Part shown: piece by piece, positions 55,039 to 64,000 of the stretch
Position numbering within the stretch: the stretch's first letter is position 1
How the letters are laid out: every line of letters starts with the position of its first letter
Assembly (NCBI RefSeq): GCF_019634845.1
Contig: NZ_JAHCAQ010000002.1
Coordinates: 124,001 to 188,000, forward strand
Direction of reading: 5' to 3'
From: Dokdonella sp.
Lineage (GTDB): Bacteria > Pseudomonadota > Gammaproteobacteria > Xanthomonadales > Rhodanobacteraceae
DNA: 64,000 nt
Notes under the pieces: model-generated
The model's database searches: none
What the model was told of the DNA's origin: nothing
What the model saw: only the letters and a program-made list of their open reading frames with translations
Translations under genes and position numbers: made by a program

Positions 55039-55380
55039 ATGCTTCTCAAGACATCGATGTTCGCGCTGGTGCTGGCGCTGTCGGTTGGTTCGTTGACGGC
55101 GGTCGCCAAGGACGCCGGCAAGACGCTCACCCCGCAACAGCAGCGCATGACGACCTGCAACAAGGAAGCGGCCGGCAAGACCGGCGCCGAGCGCAAGGCC
55201 TTCATGAGCTCCTGCCTCAAGGGCGAGACGGCGGCGGCACCGGCCAAGGAAACCCAGCAGGAGAAGATGACCACCTGCAACGCCGAAGCCAGCAGCAAGC
55301 ACCTCAAGGGTGCCGACCGCAAGACCTTCATGAGCACCTGCCTGCGCGGCGATCACGCCGCCGCGGCGCCCGCGCACTGA
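55039..55380 (+). CDS. PsiF-repeat periplasmic protein
   Basis: The 113-residue secreted protein has a signal peptide (MLLKTSMFALVLALSVGSLTAVAKD) and two PsiF repeats. The first reads QQQRMTTCNKEAAGKTGAERKAFMSSCL and the second QQEKMTTCNAEASSKHLKGADRKTFMSTCL, each with a pair of cysteines. In E. coli psiF is induced by phosphate starvation, but its function is unknown; no Pho box is evident here. A GGAGGG site precedes the ATG. Confidence 0.9.
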   Translation: MLLKTSMFALVLALSVGSLTAVAKDAGKTLTPQQQRMTTCNKEAAGKTGAERKAFMSSCLKGETAAAPAKETQQEKMTTCNAEASSKHLKGADRKTFMSTCLRGDHAAAAPAH

Positions 55381-55409
55381 AAGCAGACACGGCGCACAGC
55401 CGGTCCGCC

Positions 55410-55436
55410 ATGCGCAGCCTCGACGGCTGCGCATGC
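55410..55436. terminator. Perfect 11-bp hairpin between converging psiF and pip genes
   Basis: CATGCGCAGCC (55410-55420) and GGCTGCGCATG (55426-55436) with a TCGAC loop lie between the psiF stop and the pip stop. This probably acts as a shared terminator for both directions, although neither side has a T-run. Confidence 0.6.
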
Positions 55437-55446
55437 GCGTCGCGTC

Positions 55447-56511
<1,065 letters not shown>

Positions 56512-56531
56512 CTAGCCCCAGGCCTCCTGAC

Positions 56532-56686
56532 CTACCGGCAGTTCAGCTCGGCGCGCATCTTGTTGCGCTCGTAGGCCGAATCACTGTTGCGACCCTTCTC
56601 GCCGGTACGCACGTTCGACGCCAAGGCCGCGCATGCTTCGTCCGTGGACAGTGCGTGCGACTGCACGGGGACAGCGGGCAAGCAGC
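56532..56686 (-). other. Possible C-terminal gene remnant downstream of tRNA-Pro
   Basis: On the minus strand a frame reading DEACAALASNVRTGEKGRNS then AYERNKMRAELNCR ends at 56532. It looks like the 3' end of a small secreted-protein gene, but it begins inside the tRNA terminator region with no start codon or ribosome-binding site. The rest of the 56398-56689 gap shows nothing recognisable. A truncated gene is likelier than a functional one. Confidence 0.3.
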
Positions 56687-56689
56687 AAC

Positions 56690-56713
56690 AAAAACCCCGC
56701 ATTTCGCGGGGTT
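56690..56713 (-). terminator. Intrinsic terminator of tRNA-Pro
   Basis: Read on the minus strand, AACCCCGC and GCGGGGTT pair around a GAAAT loop and run into TTTTTG, 35 bases after the tRNA 3' end. Confidence 0.85.
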
Positions 56714-56748
56714 CATTGGACCACGTTGGACGATGGTGGGCGATGAGT

Positions 56749-56825
56749 TGGTCGGGGTAGCCGGATTTGAACCGACGACCACTTGTCCCCCAGACAAGTG
56801 CGCTACCAGGCTGCGCTATACCCCG
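56749..56825 (-). tRNA. tRNA-Pro (anticodon GGG)
   Basis: The minus strand folds as a 77-base tRNA. The acceptor CGGGGTA pairs with TACCCCG, the D-arm is GCGCAGCCTGGTAGCGC, and the anticodon stem ACTTGT/ACAAGT has loop CTGGGGG (anticodon GGG). The T-arm contains GGTTCAAATCC, and a genomically encoded CCA ends the molecule. C1 paired with G72 is typical of bacterial tRNA-Pro. The position after merR is the standard Xanthomonadales location. Confidence 0.97.
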
Positions 56826-56898
56826 ACATGGGTACCGTGAGGCGGATTGTATCAGGTTGGCAGGCGATACCGGCCACGTGGTGGCCGCCGTGGCGGGT

Positions 56899-57255
56899 TC
56901 AGCGCCGCAGGAGCTGCAGCACTTCTTCCAACTCCAGCCGCACCTGGCGCACGATCTGCGCCGACATGGACGACTCCACGCGCGCCTGCGCACCTTCCAG
57001 GCGCTGGCGCGCGCCGGTGATCGTGAAACCCTGCTCGTACAGCAACGAGCGGATCTGCCGGATCATCAGCACGTCGTGGCGCTGGTAATAGCGCCGATTG
57101 CCACGCCGCTTCACCGGCTTGAGGTTGGGAAACTCCTGTTCCCAGTAGCGCAGCACGTGCGGTTTGACCGCGCACAGCTCGCTGACCTCACCAATGGTGA
57201 AATAGCGTTTGGCCGGGATGACCGGCAGTTCGCTATTGCTGCCCTGATCCAGCAT
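56899..57255 (-). CDS. MerR-family transcriptional regulator linked to ihfA
   Basis: The 118-residue protein has an N-terminal MerR winged helix ([46 protein letters not shown]). A short coiled-coil-forming helix follows. It lacks cysteines in a metal-binding C-terminal loop, so it is not a metal sensor of the MerR/CueR type. A small MerR-like gene right after ihfA is a conserved feature of many gammaproteobacteria, but its targets are unknown. Its start overlaps the ihfA 3' end by 23 bases; a GAGG site precedes the ATG. Confidence 0.9.
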   Translation of the reverse strand: MLDQGSNSELPVIPAKRYFTIGEVSELCAVKPHVLRYWEQEFPNLKPVKRRGNRRYYQRHDVLMIRQIRSLLYEQGFTITGARQRLEGAQARVESSMSAQIVRQVRLELEEVLQLLRR

Positions 57256-57535
57256 ATGCCTCGACCCGGACCTTCAGTTTCTGCCCCGGACGGAACGTTA
57301 CGACCCGTCGCGCCGAGATCGGGATCTCGACACCGGTCTTTGGGTTGCGTCCCGGACGCTGATTCTTCTGACGCAGGTCGAAGTTGCCGAAACCGGACAG
57401 CTTCACCTGCTCCCCTTGCTCGAGCGCATCACGCAACACGTCGAAGAAAGCGTCGACGAACTCCTTGGCTTCGCGCTTGTTCAAGCCCACGTCGGTGAAC
57501 AAGCGTTCGGCCATTTCAGCCTTCGTAAGCGCCAT
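57233..57535 (-). CDS. ihfA: Integration host factor subunit alpha
   Basis: IHF-alpha pairs with IHF-beta to bend DNA at specific sites. The 100-residue protein reads [31 protein letters not shown]. It has the [46 protein letters not shown]-binding arm, including the minor-groove intercalating proline in GRNPKTG. It starts 2 bases after the pheT stop, the universal pheT-ihfA arrangement of gammaproteobacteria. Confidence 0.98.
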   Translation of the reverse strand: MALTKAEMAERLFTDVGLNKREAKEFVDAFFDVLRDALEQGEQVKLSGFGNFDLRQKNQRPGRNPKTGVEIPISARRVVTFRPGQKLKVRVEAYAGSGQQ

Positions 57536-57537
57536 CA

Positions 57538-59901
57538 CTACCCTCGCAACTTTGCCCGGCACGCCGACTCGAGTGCGGCAACCGCGAGGCCCGTGCAGCG
57601 GTCTGCGTCCTCATCGGTAAGCGTGCGGGAACGGTCCTGCAAAATCAAGCCGATGGCGAGGCTCTTGAGCCCACTGCCGAGCTTGTCCCCCATGTAGCGA
57701 TCGAACAGTACGACATCGGCGAGCGTTTCGCCAACTGCGTCACGGATTGCACGCGCCACGGCCGCAAACGGCACCTCGACCGGCAGTTCGAGCGACAGGT
57801 CGCGGCGCACCGACGGAAAGCGCGACAGACCCTGCGCGCGTGGCACCGCACGGCGGCTGAGCGGCTCGACGTCGAGTTCGAACGCGAACACCGGTTCCGC
57901 CAGATCGAGCGCCGCGCCGAGATCTGGGTGCAGTGCAGCAAGATGACCCACGACCTGCCCCGCGCGCTCGATGGCCGCGCATTGGCCCGGATGCGCCCAC
58001 GGCGCCGCAGCTGGCACCCAAGCGAACTCGGCGCCGGCGTTGGTGAGCGCCAGCAAGGCCTCGACATCGCCCTTGAGGTCGAAGAAATCGACCGCGCGCG
58101 GCGCATCGCCCCACTGCTCGGGCGCCGCCGTGCCGCAGACGATGCCGGCGATGCGCAGCGTTTCGCTGCCGTCGGCGGCGAACACGTTGCCGGTTTCGAA
58201 CAGCCGCACGCGCTGCTGCTGGCGGCGCCGGTTGCCGGCCAGCGCCGCCGCCAGCCCCGGCAGCAGGCTCGGTCGCATCACGGCCAGGTCGGCCGACAGC
58301 GGATTCGTCAGCGCCAGCGCGCCGCTGTCGAGCTGCCAGTGCGCCAGTTGCCCGGAAGCGAGAAAGGCGTAGGTGATCGCCTCGAAATAGTCGCGCCCGA
58401 CGAGCTGGTCGCGCAGCGCAGCCAGCGCGACGCGATCCTCGCGCAGCGCCGGCGTCGCCAGCGCGCCACCCGGCGCGCGATCGGGGATGTGCTCGTAGCC
58501 GTGGATGCGCGCGACTTCCTCGACCAGGTCCTCCTCGATCACGATGTCGAAGCGCCGGCTCGGCGGCGTGACGTGCCAGCCGTCGCCGCTGCGCTCGCAG
58601 CGCATGTCGAGGGCGGCAAAGATGCGCTCGACCTCGGCGTCGGCGACCGTGATGCCGAGCAGACGCTCGATGCGGGCACGGCGCAGCGACACCGCGCCAC
58701 GTTGCGGCAGGTGCGCGGTGCTGACCGCCTCGACGATCGGCCCGGCGTTGCCGCCGGCGCAGGCGATGATGAGGGCGCTCGCGCGTTCGAGCGCGCGGCG
58801 TGGCAACTCGGGATCGACACCACGCTCGAAGCGGTGCGCCGCGTCGGTGTGCATGCCCAGGCTGCGTGCGCGCCCGGCGAGCGCGGCCGGCGCGAAGTGT
58901 GCGGCTTCGAGGAACACGCTGCGCGTACCGGCAGTGACCCGCGTATCGAATCCACCCATGAGACCGGCCAGTGCCACCGCCCGGTCGGCATCGGTGATGA
59001 GCAGGAAGCTGCCATCCAGGCGCAGTTCACGCTCGTCGAGCAGCTTGAGCGTCTCGCCCTCGCGCGCGCGACGCACCCCGATCGGGCCATGCAGCGTGTC
59101 GGCATCGAAGGCGTGCAGCGGCTGGCCCAGTTCGAGCATCACATAGTTGGTCACGTCGACCAGCAGGCTGATCGGCCGCAGGCCGGCACGGCGCAGGCGC
59201 GCGACGAGCCACGCCGGCGATTGCGCCGCCAGATCGATGCCGTCGATGTGACGTCCGCAGTAGCGCGGGCAGTCGGCCGGCGCCTGCAGCTCGACCTCGA
59301 TCGTGCGCGAGCCCTGCACCGGCACGGCGTCGATGGCGAGTGGCGCACAGGGCAGGTTGAACGCCGCCGCCACGTCGATGGCAAGGCCCTCCAGCGACAG
59401 GCAGTCGGCGCGGTTCGGGGTGAGGCCGAGGTCGATGCTGGCGTCGGGCAGGCCCAGGTACTGTGCGAGTTCCATGCCGACTGGCGCATCGTCGGCCAGT
59501 TCGAGCAGCCCCGCAGCGTCGGCATCGAGACCCAACTCGCTCGCCGAACACAACATGCCGGCCGATTCCACGCCACGCAGCTTGGCCGCCTTGATCGTCA
59601 GCGTGCCAAGTCGCGCGCCGACCATTGCCAGCGGCGCCTTGAGCCCCGCGCGCGCATTGGGAGCGCCGCACACGATCTGCAGGCGCGCCCCACCGGCGTC
59701 GACATCGCACACCTGCAGGCGATCGGCCTGCGGGTGCCGGGCGCAGGCGACGATCTGCGCAACGACCACGCCGGCAAGGCCATCGCCGATCCGTTCGACG
59801 CTCTCCACTTCGTGGCCGATCATGTCCAGCCGCTCGCAGAGAGTGGCCGAATCGACCGTGAGCGGCACCCGGGAACGCAGCCAGTTTTCCGAGATCTTCA
59901 T
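57538..59901 (-). CDS. pheT: Phenylalanyl-tRNA synthetase beta subunit
   Basis: PheT forms the alpha2-beta2 PheRS with PheS and carries the editing and anticodon-binding domains. The 787-residue protein has the N-terminal EMAP/OB-like tRNA-binding domain ([16 protein letters not shown]...[11 protein letters not shown]), the B3/B4 editing domain and B5 DNA-binding-fold. The catalytic-like core has EAITYAFL and [15 protein letters not shown], and the C-terminal ferredoxin-like anticodon-binding domain reads [13 protein letters not shown]. It starts 73 bases after pheS. Confidence 0.98.
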   Translation of the reverse strand: MKISENWLRSRVPLTVDSATLCERLDMIGHEVESVERIGDGLAGVVVAQIVACARHPQADRLQVCDVDAGGARLQIVCGAPNARAGLKAPLAMVGARLGTLTIKAAKLRGVESAGMLCSASELGLDADAAGLLELADDAPVGMELAQYLGLPDASIDLGLTPNRADCLSLEGLAIDVAAAFNLPCAPLAIDAVPVQGSRTIEVELQAPADCPRYCGRHIDGIDLAAQSPAWLVARLRRAGLRPISLLVDVTNYVMLELGQPLHAFDADTLHGPIGVRRAREGETLKLLDERELRLDGSFLLITDADRAVALAGLMGGFDTRVTAGTRSVFLEAAHFAPAALAGRARSLGMHTDAAHRFERGVDPELPRRALERASALIIACAGGNAGPIVEAVSTAHLPQRGAVSLRRARIERLLGITVADAEVERIFAALDMRCERSGDGWHVTPPSRRFDIVIEEDLVEEVARIHGYEHIPDRAPGGALATPALREDRVALAALRDQLVGRDYFEAITYAFLASGQLAHWQLDSGALALTNPLSADLAVMRPSLLPGLAAALAGNRRRQQQRVRLFETGNVFAADGSETLRIAGIVCGTAAPEQWGDAPRAVDFFDLKGDVEALLALTNAGAEFAWVPAAAPWAHPGQCAAIERAGQVVGHLAALHPDLGAALDLAEPVFAFELDVEPLSRRAVPRAQGLSRFPSVRRDLSLELPVEVPFAAVARAIRDAVGETLADVVLFDRYMGDKLGSGLKSLAIGLILQDRSRTLTDEDADRCTGLAVAALESACRAKLRG

Positions 59902-59974
59902 TGGTTGCTCACTTCGTTCGTGTCAGGGCCGTGGTCCGGGAGCGCGAATCCGTCGCCCCCGCTCCGTCGCGGCC

Positions 59975-61679
<1,705 letters not shown>

Positions 61680-61789
61680 GACATTTCCCTTCAGTGGTTT
61701 TCGTGACTGGCGCGAGCGGTGGCCGGGGCCACGCTTTCCATCCTGCTCGAACCGGCTTGTGTGATCCGCCAACGCGGATCGGCTCCTGA

Positions 61790-62314
61790 TTACTGCTTCT
61801 TCTTCGGCGCGATCATCATCACCATGAGGCGCCCTTCCATGCGTGGAAACTGCTCGATCACCGCTTCCTCGGCAATCTCGGCGGTGATCTTGTCGACCAT
61901 CGCCCGTCCCAGTTCCTGGTGCGACATCTCGCGGCCGCGGAACCGGATCGTGATCTTGACCTTGTCGCCCTCTTCCAGGAAGCGGCGCAGGTTGCGCATC
62001 TTGATCTGGTAGTCGCCGACGTCGGTCACCGGACGGAACTTGAGTTCCTTGATCTCGACCTGCTTCTGCTTCTTCTTGGCCGCGTGCGCCTTCTTCTGCG
62101 CCTCGAACTTGAACTTGCCGAAATCCATGATGCGGCACACCGGCGGATCGCCGTTGGGCTGGATTTCGACGAGATCGAGCCCCGCGTCCTGCGCCATCGA
62201 CAATGCCTCGTCGCGGCTCAGGATGCCGACCTGCTCACCTTCCGGACCGATGACGCGAACACGCGGGACACGGATCTCGTGGTTCCGGCGGTTCGGCTTG
62301 CTTTCGATGGCGAT
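61790..62314 (-). CDS. infC: Translation initiation factor IF-3
   Basis: IF-3 binds the 30S subunit and rejects initiation at non-canonical start codons. The 174-residue protein has the N-domain [29 protein letters not shown] and linker [23 protein letters not shown]. The C-domain has [41 protein letters not shown]. No ATG, GTG or well-placed TTG fits. An ATC codon at 62312-62314 lies 8 bases after a GGAGG site and gives the family N-terminus (M)[12 protein letters not shown]-3 genes characteristically use AUU-type starts for autoregulation, so an AUC start is proposed. A TTG at 62329 overlaps the Shine-Dalgarno region and is unlikely. Confidence 0.95.
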   Translation of the reverse strand: MAIESKPNRRNHEIRVPRVRVIGPEGEQVGILSRDEALSMAQDAGLDLVEIQPNGDPPVCRIMDFGKFKFEAQKKAHAAKKKQKQVEIKELKFRPVTDVGDYQIKMRNLRRFLEEGDKVKITIRFRGREMSHQELGRAMVDKITAEIAEEAVIEQFPRMEGRLMVMMIAPKKKQ

Positions 62315-62322
62315 ATGTCGAC

Positions 62323-62327
62323 CCTCC
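62323..62327 (-). promoter_or_regulatory. Ribosome-binding site that fixes the infC AUC start
   Basis: GGAGG on the minus strand is separated by 8 bases from the ATC codon at 62314. No standard start codon occurs at proper distance, so this site supports non-canonical initiation. Confidence 0.75.
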
Positions 62328-62357
62328 AAAAAGAATACGCACCCGGACGTGCCGGCC

Positions 62358-64000
62358 TCAGGCCAGGCGCGTTTCGGACTTCAGACGCTGCGCGAAGTCG
62401 GCGATCGGCATCGACCCGAGATCTTCGCCCGCGCGCGTACGCACGGCGACGGCGCCCGCATCCCGCTCGCGGTCGCCCACGACCAGCAGATACGGCACCT
62501 TGGCCAGCGTGTGTTCGCGGATTTTATAGCCGATCTTCTCGTTGCGCAAATCGGCCTCGACGCGGAATCCTTGCGCGACAAGGGCTTGCGTCGCCTCGCG
62601 GGCAAAGCCGGCCTGCGCATCGGTGATGTTCATGACCACGGCCTGCACCGGCGCCAGCCAGGGCGGAAATGCACCAGAATGGTGCTCGATGAGGATGCCA
62701 AGGAAGCGCTCCATCGAACCGACGATCGCGCGGTGCAGCATGACCGGCGTGTGGCGCGCCGAATCCTCGCCCACGTACTCGGCGCCGAGCCGGCCCGGCA
62801 TCGAGAAATCGACCTGCATCGTGCCCAGCTGCCAGTCGCGGCCGATCGCATCGCGCAGGTGGTATTCGATCTTGGGCCCGTAGAACGCGCCCTCGCCGGG
62901 CAGCTCGGTCCACTGCGCACCGGCCTTGCGCAACGCGGCACGCAGCGCATCCTCGGCCTTGTCCCAGATCGCATCGTCGCCCAGCCGCGGCGTCGGGCGC
63001 AGCGCGAGCATGAGCTCGACGTCCTCGAAACCGAAATCGGCATACACCTTGAGCGCCTGCTCGTGGAACGCCACGACCTCGGCTTCGATCTGGTCCTCGG
63101 TGCAGAACACGTGGCCATCGTCCTGGGTGAAGCTGCGCACGCGCAGCAGGCCGTGCAGCGCCCCCGAAGGCTCGTTGCGCGTGCAACCGCCGAACTCGCC
63201 GATGCGGATCGGCAGGTCACGGTAGCTGCGCAGGTCCGACTTGAAGATCTGGATATGACCGGGGCAGTTCATCGGCTTCACCGCGTAGGTCCGCTTCTCG
63301 GACTCGGTGAAGAACATGTTGTCCTTGTAGTTGTCCCAGTGGCCCGACTTCTTCCACAACGACACGTCGAGAATGGCCGGGCAGCGGACCTCGGCATAGC
63401 CCGAAGCGACGTACACGCGCCGCATGTACTGCTCCACCTGCTGCCACAGCGCCCACCCCTTCGGGTGCCAGAACGCCATGCCCGGCGCTTCCTCCTGCAT
63501 GTGGAACAGGTCGAGCTGCTTGCCGAGCTTGCGGTGGTCGCGCTTTTCGGCTTCCTCGATGCGCGTGAGGTAGGCCTTGAGATCCTTGTCGTTGAGCCAG
63601 GCCGTGCCGTAGATGCGGCTCAGCATCGCGTTGTTGGAATCGCCGCGCCAATAGGCACCGGCCGTCTTCATGAGCTTGAATGCCTTGAGCCGCCCCGTGT
63701 CGGGCACGTGCGGACCGCGGCACAGGTCGGTGAATTCGCCCTGCGTGTACAGCGACAGGTCCTCGTTGGCCGGGATCGACTCGATGATCTCGGCCTTGTA
63801 GTCCTCGCCAATGCCACGGAAAAACGCCACGGCCTCGTCACGCGACTTGAGCTGGCGTGACAGCGGCAATGCTTCCTGCGCGATCTTGCGCATCTCCGCC
63901 TCGATGGCCGGCAGATCCTCGGGCTTGAACGGCTCGCCCTTGGGCGCGAAGTCGTAGAAGAAGCCATCCTCGATCACCGGTCCGATCGTGACCTGGGTGC
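62358..64000 (-). CDS. thrS: Threonyl-tRNA synthetase (5' end beyond the window)
   Basis: ThrS charges tRNA-Thr and edits misacylated serine. The visible 547 C-terminal residues include the end of the N2 editing domain, the class II motif 1 region ([14 protein letters not shown]), and motif 2 ([31 protein letters not shown]). Motif 3 is [19 protein letters not shown]. The zinc ligands are likely Cys in KPMNCPGHI and His in DDGHVF and EHHSG. The C-terminal anticodon-binding domain ends [11 protein letters not shown]-like ([16 protein letters not shown]). The frame continues off the right edge; the N-terminal TGS domain is missing only because of the window. infC follows after 43 bases. Confidence 0.97.
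   Translation of the reverse strand, partial: TQVTIGPVIEDGFFYDFAPKGEPFKPEDLPAIEAEMRKIAQEALPLSRQLKSRDEAVAFFRGIGEDYKAEIIESIPANEDLSLYTQGEFTDLCRGPHVPDTGRLKAFKLMKTAGAYWRGDSNNAMLSRIYGTAWLNDKDLKAYLTRIEEAEKRDHRKLGKQLDLFHMQEEAPGMAFWHPKGWALWQQVEQYMRRVYVASGYAEVRCPAILDVSLWKKSGHWDNYKDNMFFTESEKRTYAVKPMNCPGHIQIFKSDLRSYRDLPIRIGEFGGCTRNEPSGALHGLLRVRSFTQDDGHVFCTEDQIEAEVVAFHEQALKVYADFGFEDVELMLALRPTPRLGDDAIWDKAEDALRAALRKAGAQWTELPGEGAFYGPKIEYHLRDAIGRDWQLGTMQVDFSMPGRLGAEYVGEDSARHTPVMLHRAIVGSMERFLGILIEHHSGAFPPWLAPVQAVVMNITDAQAGFAREATQALVAQGFRVEADLRNEKIGYKIREHTLAKVPYLLVVGDRERDAGAVAVRTRAGEDLGSMPIADFAQRLKSETRLA

Overview
The window is GC-rich chromosomal DNA from a gammaproteobacterium. It most resembles the Xanthomonadales (Lysobacterales), probably a Rhodanobacteraceae-type soil or freshwater organism of the Rhodanobacter/Dokdonella kind. 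Evidence: the order thrS-infC-rpmI-rplT-pheS-pheT-ihfA-merR-tRNA-Pro, the type IV pilus minor-pilin block next to ispH-lspA-ileS-ribF-murJ, the queA-tgt-yajC-secD-secF run, fabA-fabB unsaturated fatty acid synthesis, and probable leaderless promoters. The species assignment is inference; no rRNA is present.

Layout. 1-10.2 kb (minus strand): minor pilins fimT-pilV-pilW-pilX (pilX cut by the window edge), then ispH, lspA, ileS, ribF and murJ. 10.4-10.8 kb: rpsT on the plus strand with a UUG start and a terminator. 10.8-19.8 kb (minus): an alpha/beta hydrolase behind a perfect FNR/DNR box, an ECF sigma factor, folE, a patatin phospholipase, fabB, fabA, nadB, nadA and a DUF2249 protein. 20.0-36.2 kb (plus): a respiratory block with nnrS, a SirB2-like protein, a NirK-cytochrome c lipoprotein, NirV, a SCO1/SenC copper chaperone, ccoNOQP with the maturation genes ccoH-like, ccoI, ccoS and a SafE-type membrane protein, then a CpxRA-like and a RegBA-like two-component system. 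36.5-45.8 kb (minus): secF, secD, yajC, tgt, queA, a large TPR protein and a DUF3142 protein.

45.9-49.1 kb is a scarred accessory segment. Two direct copies of a 102-bp repeat (about 85% identical) flank a divergent LysR regulator/SDR oxidoreductase pair, a frameshifted and truncated secreted-protein gene and an IS3-type transposase scrap. The right-hand copy abuts a cytochrome b561-like gene that has lost its 5' half. 49.1-53.2 kb (minus): an ABC-2 exporter with a DesKR-like two-component system. 53.3-56.4 kb: a class III aminotransferase with a structured leader, a PsiF-repeat protein and proline iminopeptidase. 56.7-64 kb (minus): tRNA-Pro(GGG), a MerR regulator, ihfA, pheT, pheS, rplT, rpmI, infC (AUC start) and thrS (truncated by the window end).

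The most coherent story is redox control of microaerobic and nitrite respiration. Copper nitrite reductase and the cbb3 oxidase both need the copper-delivery proteins (SCO, CcoI) encoded among them. A RegBA-type sensor/regulator pair with its quinone motif and redox cysteine conserved lies in the same strand-run. GC-rich palindromes of the GCGNC-N5-GNCGC kind lie upstream of both nirK and ccoN, and FNR/DNR-type boxes lie upstream of nnrS, nirK and, unexpectedly, the alpha/beta hydrolase. No wholly new system is evident. The candidate regulon and the repeat-flanked scar are the parts most worth following up.
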